A DNA stretch of 64,000 bases, taken from contig NW_023503409.1 in assembly GCF_014529535.1 (NCBI RefSeq), positions 6,324,390 through 6,388,389 on the forward strand, given 5' to 3'. Below the pieces are notes generated by a model. The model made no database searches. It saw only the letters and a program-made list of their open reading frames with translations, and had not been told where the DNA came from. Shown piece by piece: positions 24,862 through 37,582 of the stretch. The position numbers and the translations under genes were made by a program. The stretch comes from Bradysia coprophila (taxonomy: Eukaryota; Arthropoda; Insecta; Diptera; Sciaridae). The stretch's first letter is position 1. The number at the start of each line of letters is the position of its first letter.

Positions 24862-25868
24862 CTAAACAATTTCTAACAATGGGCACAAAACGCGGTCGAC
24901 TTCTCATACGCCAGCCCCGAGTGAAACGAGACAGCGACACAATGAACCAATCGCCAGAAACCGACTACGATCATCTAGCATTTTCGCATCGACTTCTATC
25001 CGTACCGCATCAAAAAATCGAACGGCATGCATCCGAACCATCACCAAATTATGTTCAGCAATTCTCTTCGTCATCATCATCGCATTTATTATCTGTTCCA
25101 CAAACGCCCTACTTGGTTAAACAACACTCGCATCCTCTGTTACTGCCCAGCCAGTCGACAGAAACACACTACACATTACACCGACAGCTCTCTTATCCCA
25201 TTTCATCTGACAATTCTCAATTGATAACGATGACTTCATCGCCGCCAATCATAACCAGCACTTGTGTACCGGCGTCTACACTGCCACCGGAAGTTCTTAC
25301 ACCAGCTTCAACCATAGCTGTATCACACTTTGCAACCGACCGCACAATTAAAGACGAACCTCAACATCAACAAAACGAACCGATGACCAAGTCACGGGCG
25401 GCCAGTCCCACAATAGTTACAGTTGCCGTTGTTACGCCGACGCCAACAAGTGATAATACGTTGCCTACGATACGAATCAAAGGTGAAGAGTTGCAGCGGT
25501 CAATATCGTCGCCACAGGTTAGTGTCTCAATCTACCGATCCGTTGTCGGAACGTTGTTCAAAATAAATGAATTATTTCAGCCGACCAGAGAGCTATCATT
25601 AGAAAACCGATCCCAGCACTGTCCAGTCATTCGACCTGGACCGGCATTGGGCTGTAATTTCTGTTGGAATACAATTGATGCTCACGGACGAATATTGCGA
25701 CGCAAGACCAAGTATCACTGTCCGGAATGTCAAACCAATTTGTGTATTGTGCCATGTTTTCAAGAGTATCACGAACGACAAAACAGCGACCAATCGTCCA
25801 ACGAAAGTAATAGTAAAAATTTGACCGCACCCAGTTTGAGACAATTCCCGAAGACCGGTTCGATTTAA
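24862..25868 (+). CDS. Alternative 3' exons of the BTB gene with a piggyBac-type zinc ribbon
   Basis: Exons 24862-25517 and 25581-25868 fit the phase-1 donor at 17091 and so would replace the psq exon, giving about 633 aa. The acceptor (CTAAACTTTCAG, ending at 24861) restores the frame as AKQFLTMGTKRGRLLIRQPR. The ORF continues upstream of it but an acceptor at 24780-24781 would give a stop in the needed frame. A Ser/Pro/Thr-rich middle is followed by a Cys-rich module at 25652-25772: CNFCW, KTKYHCPEC, TNLC, PCFQEYH. This C-x2-C...C-x2-C...C...YH pattern matches the C-terminal zinc ribbon of piggyBac transposases. A 63-bp intron (25518-25580) has GT..AG ends and is in frame without a stop, so retention is possible. 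The splice link to the BTB exons is inferred from phase, strand and position. Confidence 0.75.
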
Positions 25869-28740
25869 ATTATTTTTTTTTAGAATTTTTCTTTTTCTTA
25901 AAAAACCTTTTTTTTTGCAAAATTTTAATTTTTATTCAAGTTTCTTAGAATTTGTTGTTTTTAGCTAATCAAAGAGAAGAAATTTTTTAGTTTTTATTCG
26001 ATTTAAGCGAGGCAAATTTCTCAAGTCTATGTCTGACATGTATAAAATGAGAGAATCATTCGTTTGTGTTACCTGCGTTATGGGTGATATCCAATAGAAC
26101 TCTTCAAAACGGTAGACAAATTCACGTACAAAAGAAATTGTAAATTTTTGAATTTCATCGCAGTTAGATTATCAAATCGTTGACCGAAGGAGTAAAAAGA
26201 TCTTCGTTCCTAGAACAAAGTAGAATCAAAATTTAGGATCAGTTCGATCAGCACAAGCCTTTCACCCAAAATAACCTAACCATTCGAGAACTTCACAATT
26301 GGGATGATGCATTGCATAGTTGACAGCAAATATGAATAGTAGGACCTTGGTACTTCGACACCGAGCCTGTGGGTTGCTCATAACATAATTCATTCGCCGT
26401 CAAAAAAAAAAACACATTAACAGACAAAGCGTCCGGAGAGTAAAATCTTTAGTTTCATTTCCTTCTGAAGCTACACTATCTCCTCCCGTTTTGTGTCCTT
26501 TTCCTTCAAACTGTGGTCAAACAACTAGGAATTTAATTAGTGAGGTGTTGCTGCTTTCCGAGCGATATCTTGCTTCAGACGGCTACAATTTCCACCAAAT
26601 CTGATCAGATTTGTCGTTTTTAACGATCTGAAAAAGCAACTACTTTCAACAGATTATTCAAAATTCGAAATTTTAAAAATTGCCGGAAAATCTCGATGCG
26701 AAGTCCCCATGACAAACTATAAATAAACAAAGAAAACCTTTCCTAATCCAAGAATATTTTATATTCTTAAGAATTATAGCATGGCGAGTCGACGCACTCG
26801 AAGAAGAAACCATGGGACAGATTTTATTAACTGTTCTTGGAGTGCGTTGATGGAGTTCATGTTTTCAATATATAATATAGATTACTACTGTCAACGAAAA
26901 CGTTAATTTGAACATTAGATTACAAAATTGAGATATCTGTTGCCTCTCACACAAAACTCTTAGTGTTTTTATGAAAATTTTGCACTAGTTTCTACTGACT
27001 GGTAGCGGTTGCAAGCATGCGGTTGAAAATTTGTAGATCACACAAAATTAGCGACGTTTAGTTTCTAGCCGCGTCATCCTATGCTTGTTCATTTATGGAA
27101 TTAAGTTCGAAATTGCGATTGAACATTCAGAAAGACAGAGTAATCGATTCCCTTTTCACCTGTAAATAAGATTGCAAGTAAACTTGCTCCGTCTCAACAA
27201 TTTACAAGTTAAATTTCTGTTCGTTCGTCAAAATTCAGTTGATCGTTTCGATATATTCTCTGACAATTTATATTCAGTTATTCGTTAAGTTGGTCTGCGT
27301 TGTCAGTTGTCACAGCCGGATCCACCGGTGGGATAAAAAAAAAACATTTTATGTGGAACGTTATTTTGGACCTGGCAGCTATAGTTTATTAGCACTTGAG
27401 GTGCAAGCTGGCAACACCATTTAGTAAAGATCACGATAAGTCAAAAATATCTCTGGTCTTTACTCATTGAAAAGTGACGGGATGCAGTGCAGCTCAAGTG
27501 CCAATAGCTTATGTAGTTTTTCATCATAAAATTCGTTAGGAACATCAAGTATGGTGTCTTCTATGCGATGCTTCGTACATATATTATGGTGGTAATGATG
27601 GTGTGTAGGACTAAGAACGTTCCATTCGATCTGGATTTATTCCTCCGTCCATTGCTCTGACAACATTTCTTATCGGAAGCAATATGCCAGTGGAAACATT
27701 AAAAACATTATCATTTTGAATATCATCATCTTAGTATCGGGAATTCAGAGTAAAAGTGGGAGAAGTAAATTAAAAAATGAAGAGCTTTTCAAAGTGTACC
27801 ATAAATGATCGATAATATAAAATATTTGTGTAATATTTGTGTATATAAATAATTTAAAATATACAAAATAAATGAAAAGAAAAAAAAATAATTAAAAAAA
27901 AGCAAAAAAAAATCTTCTATATAATAATAGTCAGTCATACACACCTAATATACTGTCTAAATTCACTAATAATTTAAAATTACTAATTAATGGAAAATTA
28001 AATGTGTAAAAGAAAAAAAAATTGATGAAAATAAGAAAAAAAAAATATTTTTTGTTGTCATTGTTGGCTAGAGAAAATTGTACCTGACAGAAAAAAAATT
28101 GAATGATAAAAAAATAAACCAAAAAATTACTTGTCTTTACATTTCGACGGTGAAGACCGATATTAATATGAAAGGGAACGGATTTACCTCCATCTTTACT
28201 TTTAGTAACTGACTTGAGAAAACAGCTATTTTGCAACAGTAACAATCCACCATCAATTAATAAGTAAAAATAAGTAAAATCTTCACCAAGAAACAATATC
28301 GGTTTCTGCAAGGTCGATATAATTCTTATGAAGTAATTTCTGGAACTTCCACAACTTAACAATGGGAAACCCTATCTAGTAAAATAATCACTGTCCTAGG
28401 CTCAATGTAAATAAAATGCACAAAATTTCGTTGTGGAAGGACACATTTCACTTATTCAAGCAACATATCGGCACTGTTGACATGAGTCATTGCATGTGTG
28501 GTGTCGATGGACAGCTGAGACTTCCAGCATTTCAGAATTAACCATTTTAATTACAAAAAATTATAATAAGTGCGTCTCAGGTACCTCTGAAACCTGCAAA
28601 TTTTACCAAATATGAGGGAAAAACTTTGAGCTACTGTCGGCCTTTATGTAGTTGGTCTCCAAAAATAATTTTTTGGTCATTGGTAGAGGAAATGTTGCTC
28701 TACTGCTAGAACTATTTATTAGCTTCATCCCTCATGTATC
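25869..28740. other. 3' flank of the BTB gene and intergenic AT-rich DNA
   Basis: No supported gene. It probably includes the 3' UTR of the alternative BTB isoform. A small inverted pair at 26791-26848 (GACGCACTCGAAGAA versus TTCTTGGAGTGCGTT) resembles the ends of MITE family 2. From 27780 to 28100 the sequence is mostly A/T homopolymer. Confidence 0.45.
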
Positions 28741-29055
28741 CACGCCTCTATGACTGTTTGAAAATCACGTTTTTTCAACTTTAGCATGTCTCTGTCGGCT
28801 TCACTTGCACTTAGGATACCACATTTTTGTACAATTGTTATTAGAATTTCAGGCACTATCGATTGAAACCACAACCAGTTTTCCTCCACTCTCTCTGTAG
28901 ACAGGATGGACGATGCACCACTGTCACCGAAAATACGGATGAAAATCAAAAAATTTTATGGAACCTTGTTCAGGGCTCCGAGCTGACTAATAATATCGAA
29001 AAATATCAAAAGTGCATCGAAATGCTCAGTTAAAATTAATTCAACCGCACCGTGG
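28741..29055. repeat. Dispersed repeat R2, copy a
   Basis: Shares long stretches with 57705-57975, including TGGAACCTTGTTCAGG and AAAATATCAAAAGTGCATCG then AAATGCTCAGTTAAAAT. On the minus strand it reads as a frame of about 74 codons with no domain I recognise. The second copy has stops in the equivalent frame. Possibly the remnant of a transposon ORF. Confidence 0.6.
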
Positions 29056-30043
29056 AAACAGCAACATTTTTCATATTTTTAATCGATGCAATTCATAATT
29101 CTAAAGGAAAAATTGTTCTTCGACATGTCTCAAAAATGTATACTTTTTTTATAAAGCTCATAATGTGGCTAAATTGCTGCCTCCCCGATGCATTTTTTTA
29201 ACATTTTCTTGAAATATAATTTTGAATCGGAAGACATTCTCATTCTAACTAAAAAAAATGTTCTACTGCAGCACTCACTTAACGATTTTTATAAAACAAA
29301 TTGAATCTTTACATTAACCTCTAAAAATAACGGTACACATTTTCAAGACATGCCGTGCAACAATTTTTTGCTCAGAATGATAAGTTATTTCCCGACTAAT
29401 TCTGATTTTTAGAAAAGTAAATTAGGAGACTAGTAAACTATATTCCTCGTTATAAGAACAATGAATGAGGGGGTAACCATTGGTAAAACATCTGTACCAA
29501 CAATTCCAATTCCTCTATTCAATTCCAAAAATTCCATGGCTATCCCCTCAATATTGTACACAAAATTTCGTATTTTTATAAAATGAATAGCCGTTACAGA
29601 ACTTCGAATAATATTTCACTCGCTTCTCATTGATACTACATTGGTCGCTGTTAACTGAAGTATTCAATGGTCGAGTTCTGTTAATTTAAGAGTCAATTTG
29701 CCAAAACTTCGAACAAGTTAAATGAAACATGAAAACAATCCATCGGCGATTTGCTGAGGTCATACAGTATAATTGAATCAGGGGACCCTCCAGAGTCATT
29801 TGCAACAAAAAAAAATCCTCAAAGTAATTATGTTTTTGCCAGATATCATGAAAGAGTGAAAATAGTTTTTGTTGCATATCACCAACATAACGCATTTATC
29901 TGAAATAATGGTGGTTGGCAGAGGTGTTGAGGACGCATATGTTAACCTTTAAAAATTTTGAAATTTTTCGTGTATGTTACAGTAGCTATTTTAGGGGGAA
30001 AAAATTCAAACTTTTGGAAAGTGTTAAAAACAAACTACAATGT
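29056..30043. other. Intergenic, no gene seen
   Basis: AT-rich, only short spurious ORFs, no clear repeat structure. Confidence 0.45.
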
Positions 30044-30159
30044 CCAGGGCGCCGATTATCGAAACATTCGTAACTTGACAGTTCTTATGGGATTTTATAC
30101 ACGCAACTGTGACATAACGAATATTTGGAGTAACGAAAATACGAGAATCGGCGCCCTGG
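30044..30159. mobile_element. Small hairpin MITE (116 bp)
   Basis: Terminal inverted repeat CCAGGGCGCCGATTATCG at the left and its near inverse ending GAATCGGCGCCCTGG at the right. GC-rich ends contrast with the AT-rich surroundings. Confidence 0.75.
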
Positions 30160-30485
30160 GTCACGAATTATTAAAATTGCGATCGTCTGAGACGTCTCTT
30201 ATCCAGATTCAATTTTAACGAAATGTATGTTTGTTTACCGTTAGTTTTCAGTGGTTAAGACAAAAGCTTTTGGCATGTACTTAAACTGATCACAGGAAAA
30301 AAACATAGCTAACGCCGACCCGTACGAAACACCTATTCGTATCAAAAGCCTTTAATGTGAAACTCTTCATTTCTCTTACTTCATTTTCTTCTCTGCTGAA
30401 AAACTATTCTTCCTTTTAAATCACTTACATTATCCACTCTTTGCCTTGTTATCATATACAACTAAATTGCCGGAGGCAATATAGA

Positions 30486-31533
30486 CAGCCCCGTACGAAG
30501 AAAAATTTCATAAATTCCTATTTAAACAGCTATATACCGCTATATTTACCTATATTTCACTGTAAATAAACATTTCACAGAGGAATATGCTATTATATAG
30601 CTCTATATGCCTGTATATAGCTCGATATAGCTGTATATAGGTATATATAGATGTCCGTATATGGAATCCCTGAAACCCCACACACATAACAAATTATTTC
30701 CATGTTAACAGAAACTCTCTAAGTATCATTTTTCCCAAGATATTTCTATTTTACTAAAATCCAATATGGCCGCCGGCAGCCATTTTGTTAGGAGACCGGA
30801 AATAGTACCGACGCTTTACATTCGTTAATACCTTTCAAACAAAAAAAAATTCATGAAATTCGGTCAAAATTTACTCGAGATATTGTCAAAATACACCACG
30901 TTCACTGTACTTCCGAGTAGCCAGATAAGAGCTCACTCCAAGAGACCTAGCTCACGCTCCGGAGAACATAATTTCATAATTTTTTTTTCCCCTGATTGGT
31001 ACGGTCAATACCTATCTAATAAAGCTAAAACAGACGAAATATGTTCAAATGTGGCCGACCTACAAGCAAAAACTGCTTGCCGCCCTGTGCCTGTTCCACA
31101 CCAAGGGGTCTAACTCACGAGTCGGTCATCCGATTTCCATAAACTTTTTTTTTGTCGATCGGTATTGTAAATACCTTTTATTTGACGTATCACTTACAAG
31201 TTTAACGTTTAAATGTCCGGAGATATCTTCGAAAAACCGTAAAGCACTTATTGGGCCACAGCTCGGGAGGGGTCGATCCAAAATCACTCATCTTCGAACT
31301 TAGCCTGTCTTTTGACATTGCCAAACGGGAAAAAAAAGAATTTTCAAAATCGGATGCGTTTTACTCAAGTTATCGTGCAGACGGACAGACGGACAGACAG
31401 ACGGACTTTTTTTTTCGCGGATTTGGCATCTCTAGACAACCACAATAGGTTTCCCCTTACTCAGGGAGTCCAATTCGACGTGTTACAAACGTATGCGTAA
31501 ACCTATAAGACCCCAGTACTTCGTACGGGTCTA
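30486..31533. mobile_element. Non-coding element of about 1.05 kb bounded by CCCGTACGAAG
   Basis: Left border CCCCGTACGAAG and right border CTTCGTACGGGTCT are inverted. The interior has GTATATAGC-type repeats at 30580-30650, then a more GC-rich part with a GACGGACAGACGGACAGA tract near 31380. No intact ORF. Another CCCGTACGAA lies just outside at about 30317. Superfamily not determined. Confidence 0.5.
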
Positions 31534-32020
31534 AAAAGAATTCTCTTTCTTAATAATGTTGTAAAGGAAATACTTCTCTGGTGACAGGATTGCAGAAACT
31601 GCTTGCGAAGTTTTCAATTTTATTCATTTTGTAAAGGGAAAGTTTTACTCTGGGGTCAAATTATGTTTTTCTTGCGATTATTTCTTGTTTTTCTCAAAAT
31701 TTTTATTAATGCTGGTAAGTTTTCACTTCCTCAACTAACAAAAAGCTAAAATGACTTTAAACTTTGGAGAATTTTAGACTGCAAAACAACCTTTCCTTGA
31801 TCACGTTCTTCCCGAAGGGTGTTGTATCTACTCAATCACCAATAAAATGTGTTTTCAATTTGTATTCAATAAGTACTTGAAGATGTAAGTCTGTCACAAA
31901 ATCTTAGTTCTGACTTTCCAACACTTCATCTGCTGATCGTTCCAAATGAAAACATGAACAAAGTTTCGGTAATTTTCTATTCTTCAAATGATTCACATTG
32001 TACAACCATTTCGCTTAAGC
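31534..32020. other. 3' flank of ND-30
   Basis: Downstream of the minus-strand ND-30 stop. A minus-strand AATAAA (plus-strand TTTATT, 31702-31707) is a possible poly(A) signal. Otherwise featureless. Confidence 0.4.
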
Positions 32021-33062
32021 TCATTTCTTATCTGCGGCCTTTGATGTTTCAATTTGCTCCGTAGCCGGATTCGCATTTTTAAAGTTGGGGAACTGTTCCC
32101 ATGGAGCTGACAAATCGAATTTTCTAAACTCTTGTGCCAATTCAAGTGGTTCACAGACAACGCGTTTCTTCTCATCGTCGTAACGAAGCTAAAATAAAAC
32201 GAATGGTGATACATTACCGCTGTTGTAAAATAAAACCGTTCCACAGTCCCTACCTCCACATAACCAGATAATGGAAAGTCGCGACGTTGTGGATGTCCTT
32301 CGAAACCATAATCAGTTAAAATGCGACGCAGATCGGGATGATTAGCAAAGAAAACACCGTACATGTCCCAGATTTCTCGTTCATACCAGTTAGCAGCCTT
32401 AAAGACGTCATTGCACGAATCGATCGGAGTTAATTCGTCGGTGTACGTTTTTACACGAATTCGTGAATTGTATCGCAGCGACAGAATGTTGTAGATAATC
32501 TGCGAACGTAAAATGAATTCGCAAATGACAAATCGACCACAAGATCATTTACAGCGTCGACTCACTTCAAAGCGATACTTTCGGCTAGGTACATCCATTC
32601 CAGCGATATCAGTCAAATTTGCAAATTGGGAATTGTGATGATCCTTTAAAAACTGTAGCACAGGAACCACACCGTCCGGGCTGATGAGCACTTCCAATTC
32701 ATCACCCGAAGTCAATTGCACTTTTTGCACATACTTTGGTAGACATTCAGCGACATATTTACCAAAATCAGTTAAGGTACTGCGAGTTACAGCATCCGGC
32801 TTTCGAACGGTTGCTAGAACATTGCGTTAATTTATTGACGTGAACTTATTTACGGTCTAGACCTTCTCTTACGTCTTTTTTCATTAGTTGTTGTCGCCTC
32901 TGTGGACAACATTTTGACAATCATTGGCGATGTTCGGACAGCACCTGAACGGAAATAACGTATAAATAGAGCTGTTTACACGGTCTATTGAACTTTCAAA
33001 CCATTTCCGTTGCATAGTCCACTTCTCAAGGATGCAGACAATGCCTTGAAGAACAGTGCCAT
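32021..33062 (-). CDS. ND-30: NADH dehydrogenase (ubiquinone) iron-sulfur protein 3, complex I 30-kDa subunit (264 aa)
   Basis: A core subunit of the peripheral arm of mitochondrial complex I, needed for electron transfer from NADH to ubiquinone. Five exons in transcription order: 33062-33002, 32944-32873, 32813-32566, 32499-32254 and 32188-32021, total 795 nt. All introns have GT..AG ends and are 57-66 bp long. The protein starts [15 protein letters not shown], a basic amphipathic mitochondrial targeting sequence. The family signature [11 protein letters not shown] followed by [12 protein letters not shown] and then [16 protein letters not shown] is complete. Length is close to the usual about 265 residues in flies. 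The first ATG of the basic leader was chosen as start. No sign of damage; expected to be ubiquitously expressed. Confidence 0.96.
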
Positions 33063-34213
33063 GATTAACGTTCTGTATTTACAAAATTTTGCAGTACGAA
33101 CTCGTTTATGTAATCAACATGAAATGGCAGGGAATGAAATCTACGATGTCAATGATGACAGTTCGGCAGCAGTACAGCCAGAACAGCCAACATGAAAATA
33201 TTTAAGAAGTGAGATTCTAGTTCCACGGGTAAAAGAGCGCAATAAATTTGATTAAAATTGATGAACAAGTGAATAGATCTGGTCTTCTGTCTACCTGTAT
33301 GTCAATCAGTATGTCAATGCAATGAACTTTTGCGGAAGTAAGGCTGGATTTCCAATTACCAAAAACGTACTACGTGTTAGAGATAAAATTGAATTGCTTG
33401 ACAGCTCGCTCTCTCACACTGAGTACTTATTGTTGAGTAGAAACTATAGTTAAGAGTTCGCCGGGTTTGTTAGATGTTCGGGTCATATCTTTTTCATCAA
33501 AGAAAACACAAATTTCGAATCTGTATGAAATCATGAAATATTGTGAGAGAAACCATCGAATAGCTTCGCACTTCGAAATGTATCGCCGCTTTCATACACA
33601 ATTATTTACCTCTTAAAATGATGTGAAATGTTTACACAGAAAGGGTTTAAATACAAAGCCTTGCGCGGTTATCATACCTTTTGTCTATGGTGTCATTATC
33701 GCGAAATTTCGTTTCACTCAGAATCCTAGCCCTAGTCTCAAATCAAATCAGAAAAAATGGACTTTAAGCGAATTTGTCTGCACTTTATACTCTCCTGTTG
33801 GTAGTTTCTCTCTTGACCTTGACTTTTTTTATTAATAAAGGTTCTAAGCAATACTCTTTCTAGCAAACAAAGTCTCAGCTCTCTGTTTCAAATTCACACC
33901 TTATTTCTTTGTATTCTACAAACACTATTCTACATTTTGACTGACTACTCTGTAATTTACATGTAAATTCCAAAAGCTACTTGACATTTTTACCACCTTA
34001 ATAAAAGTAGTTTGTTTGCTAGAGAGAGTATTGTTCTAAGCTAAGCTCGAATGTAACAACGACGTTGAAGCGAGCCGTAAAAGCAAATAAAACATTCAAG
34101 CTTAAAAACAGCGTATGATTTGAAGAATCGTTGTAATCGTAAACTATGTCCAACTTCCAACTAATAAAATTCCTCCGAAAATGCTGATTTTAATATTTCG
34201 CTTTAATTAGTTT
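33063..34213. other. 5' flank of ND-30 and intergenic DNA
   Basis: The ND-30 promoter should lie just above 33062 but I see no clear core element. A MITE at 33847-34036 is described separately. No other gene. Confidence 0.4.
33847..34036. mobile_element. MITE with TIR AGCAATACTCTTTCTAGCAA (about 190 bp)
   Basis: The left end AGCAATACTCTTTCTAGCAA plus ACAAA is matched by the inverse TTTGTTTGCTAGAGAGAGTA followed by TTG at the right, with two mismatches. Non-coding. Confidence 0.75.
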
Positions 34214-34221
34214 ATTGCTGG

Positions 34222-36246
34222 CAGGCCCGTAGCTACGGGTGGGCTGGGGTGGTCTAAGCCCACCCTGGACTATGTCTGAGCCCACCCTGGCGAAGGAGAA
34301 AAATAATAAAGTTGGGAAAAATTTAAAAGAAGTTAACAGTCTTAGTACAGAATGTGGATTTTATCATTGTTGCTTTCGTACCCTCAGCAGCTAAAATCGT
34401 TTAGTATAGTACTTTTAGATTCATAAAATCCCTCCAAGATTCTAGACCAAAAACTTATCTGATTTCATAAACTAATATTGATGAAAATTTAGCCTTGACG
34501 AGTGTACGACACTAAAGTTTTTGAACAAATATGATGAAGTCGCCTAAAAAATTAGAATACTCAAATTAGCAATTACTGCTAAAATCAACATTTCAAAAAG
34601 CGAAGAATTGGTTATCAATTAGTTTAAGTTTAGTACACAAAATTTTCTGGTAGTTTAGGATTCCTAGATGTTTGCAAAAATTATCATTAATGAAAAATTT
34701 GGAAATGATTTTTACCACGGCAGAGTAAAATAAACCGGGCAGGAGCGGTTCATTTTTGAAACGTCAAATAAGGGACCTAATACACTGTTTGAAAATTAAC
34801 TCAAATGAAAACTGACATAAATTGAAAAATTTTATTCGCAAAACACAAAGGCTACTAGATAATACAGGTCCCTAGTCAAGTCAAGCGCTCGTGCCTGGTT
34901 TACTTCACTCTGCCGTGTTTTTACGAGACAGTGATTTTCTTTTAATATAATATAATACCCTCAGCAATAGAACCGTTTCCTGAAATTTAATATAAGGTAT
35001 TTGACCGATAGTTGGGAGAATCGAAATATTTTCAATTTCGAAGAGCAAATATTACTTTTACAGTAGTTAATTAATTTTAAATAGATTTTTGCATTTGCAT
35101 TCAATGTTTTAAGTACATTAAGACTTGCGTTATGGTGACCGTGGCTTGTGGTATTTCATATAAAATCGACAGACCAATAGTTAGAAACGTCATAGTACAA
35201 ATTACGGTTTTCGTGGATTTTTTCAATATGTAAATTTCCATAAGCATCTCAAGATCGCACTCGCAACTCCGGTTAAATACCTATATACCTTGCACTAGAA
35301 CTTCATTAAAATTCATTTAATGTCCTTTCGAGTAGGTCGACTTACCCACATATTTAAGATCGTAGAGAATATAGCGAATAGGACAAGTTTGGTATTTTCG
35401 GAATATCTATGAGATGAGATAAAGTAGCAGTTGAAACTATAACCAATGATAGTTAGACAGGGCAAGGAATCTTTCCGATGGTGATAAAATGAACAAAGTC
35501 AAGATGTTAAAATAAGTACTAATTGTTGCATATAATTGTTCGCCAGATCAGAGGCCACCAGTACGTAGCAATTAATTTAACTTTCAAACTTTCCATACAT
35601 TTTCTTTAAAAAATCTCTGGAACGTGGGCACCCAAAAGAACGTTTTTTTAAAAGATTTTTCGAAGAAATTGAAAAACTACATCGCAGTGTTTTGATATGT
35701 TAATTTAGTAGCGCAGGCCTTCATTTTATTTAAGCCAATAAAATGAAAAATCGTGGGGGATAATTGACAAAACCCTAAATTTGTACTTTGATGCCTCATT
35801 CTGACTCACAGTTACAACCTTTACGAACAGACGATATTTTTATTAGAAACGTACATCAATTCTCTACAAATTACCAGTAGTTCAAAATCGACCTGGTCTT
35901 AAGACCCTCACTTGGAAGAAATGTCATTTAGCATTTAGAAAAATGTCAGGATTTGACTCATTCCAAGTTAACGTCATAATTCCTGTGTATTATCTTTTTT
36001 AAATTCATGATTTTGAAATTTTTAAATTTTCCGAGGTGACCACCTCCGATTCAAAAATATTTTCACATTGAGGATACAATAGATGTCTGAAAAAAATTGT
36101 AGCATTTACCATCTACGGTGGTTTTACGAAAAAAGCTTCCAAAAAATCGCCTGCGGCGCACTTCACATTATATTTTTAATTACAAACAAAGAAAAATTGT
36201 ATCGGGCTTGAGCCCACCCTGAGATTTCACCCTAGCTACGGGCCTG
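34222..36246. mobile_element. Non-autonomous hAT-like transposon (2025 bp) with 8-bp TSD
   Basis: The element begins CAGGCCCGTAGCTACGGG and ends CCCTAGCTACGGGCCTG. It is flanked on both sides by the direct repeat ATTGCTGG (34214-34221 and 36247-36254). An 8-bp duplication and CAG..CTG ends are typical of the hAT superfamily. Subterminal AGCCCACCCTG motifs occur near both ends. No transposase ORF remains. A family 1 MITE sits inside it. Confidence 0.88.
34716..34917. mobile_element. MITE family 1, copy b, nested in the hAT-like element (202 bp)
   Basis: TIR CACGGCAGAGTAAAATAAAC with its inverse at the right (GGTTTACTTCACTCTGCCGTG is nearly exact). Flanked by the 7-bp direct repeat TTTTTAC at 34709-34715 and 34918-34924. 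Inserted after the host element. Confidence 0.88.
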
Positions 36247-36254
36247 ATTGCTGG

Positions 36255-37582
36255 TAAAGTCTCAACTAACTTAAAGTATCACTGTGAGCCCATAGAAGCA
36301 AGCGAACAGTTTTATTGTGTTACAGAATTATAATGCAGAAAGTTATCGAATGAGAACATCCAGGTAAAGCTAGAAGCTTAAAAGCTTAGTTACTTCTTGT
36401 TGCGCTTTATTTTGCGACATGATGCAATTTTACATTTATAATCCACACACATAAACATTACGTTGCTGGCTGTGTATATGTACACGAGAAACTTGACTGT
36501 AGTTATTTTTAAGTATTATACTGAACATGTCTGACTTTTTGGAATTTTCGTGTAAAATCAAATACCAAAAACGGTATAAACGACGGGCTAACAGCAGAAG
36601 CGATAAACTTTAAATTGAATTTTCCTGTGTTCACAATATGACAAAATTAAATTATAATTTCAAATCTGTTGTTGTTTAACGGGTACAGTGTACAATGTAC
36701 ATGCATGGCAATTATGTTATAGGAATACATTTTAAATTTTGAAGTGTTTAGCTTGCTTGCATTGGAGTTTGGGGTAGGAAAATAAAAGTTGCCATTTCAA
36801 TGTTGCTGTCATGTCTAGTTAGTTTTGGAATAAAAGGAATGCATCGAACGACATTCGATTTGTTTCCATTTCTGCCAATGATTACTTAACATGGTCCTGC
36901 TAAAATTCGTTTTTTGTTGAACTTTTACGAGAGTAAAACGTGTCTGCTATAGTATAGCACTAAGCTGGTATGGTTTTGTGTATTTTCGTGTGCTTCCTGA
37001 AATAGTTGCAATAATTGAAATAGGTATTTGTTTGCCAGAGCGTAGAGAGGGCCACAATTCACACGAAAAATGAGATTTCCAACGTTTTCCCGTGGTCATT
37101 CCATCGTTGTTCACAACAAACGCTTCCGAAGTTTCAGCGGAGGGGAGAAAATGATCTCGCCGCCGTTGTGAAAAACATATTTAATTTCACTTCTCATGCT
37201 GTCTGAATAGTTGGAAGGAGCTTTGAACAGAAACAACTTGATAATAATTAACACGGGCTACGCGAACGCTCCCTTCGGCTATCTCGTATCGATTTATTCG
37301 TCACATGGAGGCTAATTAATCGTCTACGTCATGAATGAAACATATATGTATTCCACTTCGAATCCAATATCTTTAATTTCTTTATCTACAATTACCACAA
37401 CAGCGGTATTACTGCTATTTAAACATTGTACAATTTACGTTCTGTTTCATTACAAACTCGTCAACGCATTGTTAAACTATTAAACGAGTTGTCGGTCTAT
37501 CTTATCTGTACGAACGAAAGCGAAAATTGGAGATTGTTTCATTCGTCATTTCATCGAACCAAATCAATTTGTCAGAAAAACA
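36255..37582. other. Intergenic, upstream of the first LRR gene
   Basis: No gene or clear repeat. The last 200 bp should contain the promoter of the LRR gene. A GATA-type CTTATCTG lies at about 37500. Confidence 0.4.

Noticed and set aside
30600..30660. CRISPR-like or satellite array suggested by repeated TATATAGCT motifs
   Set aside because: Units are irregular and only about 12-14 bp; no spacer structure, and the context is eukaryotic.
33010..33195. Plus-strand 61-codon ORF at the ND-30 start
   Set aside because: Shadow of the first ND-30 exon on the minus strand.
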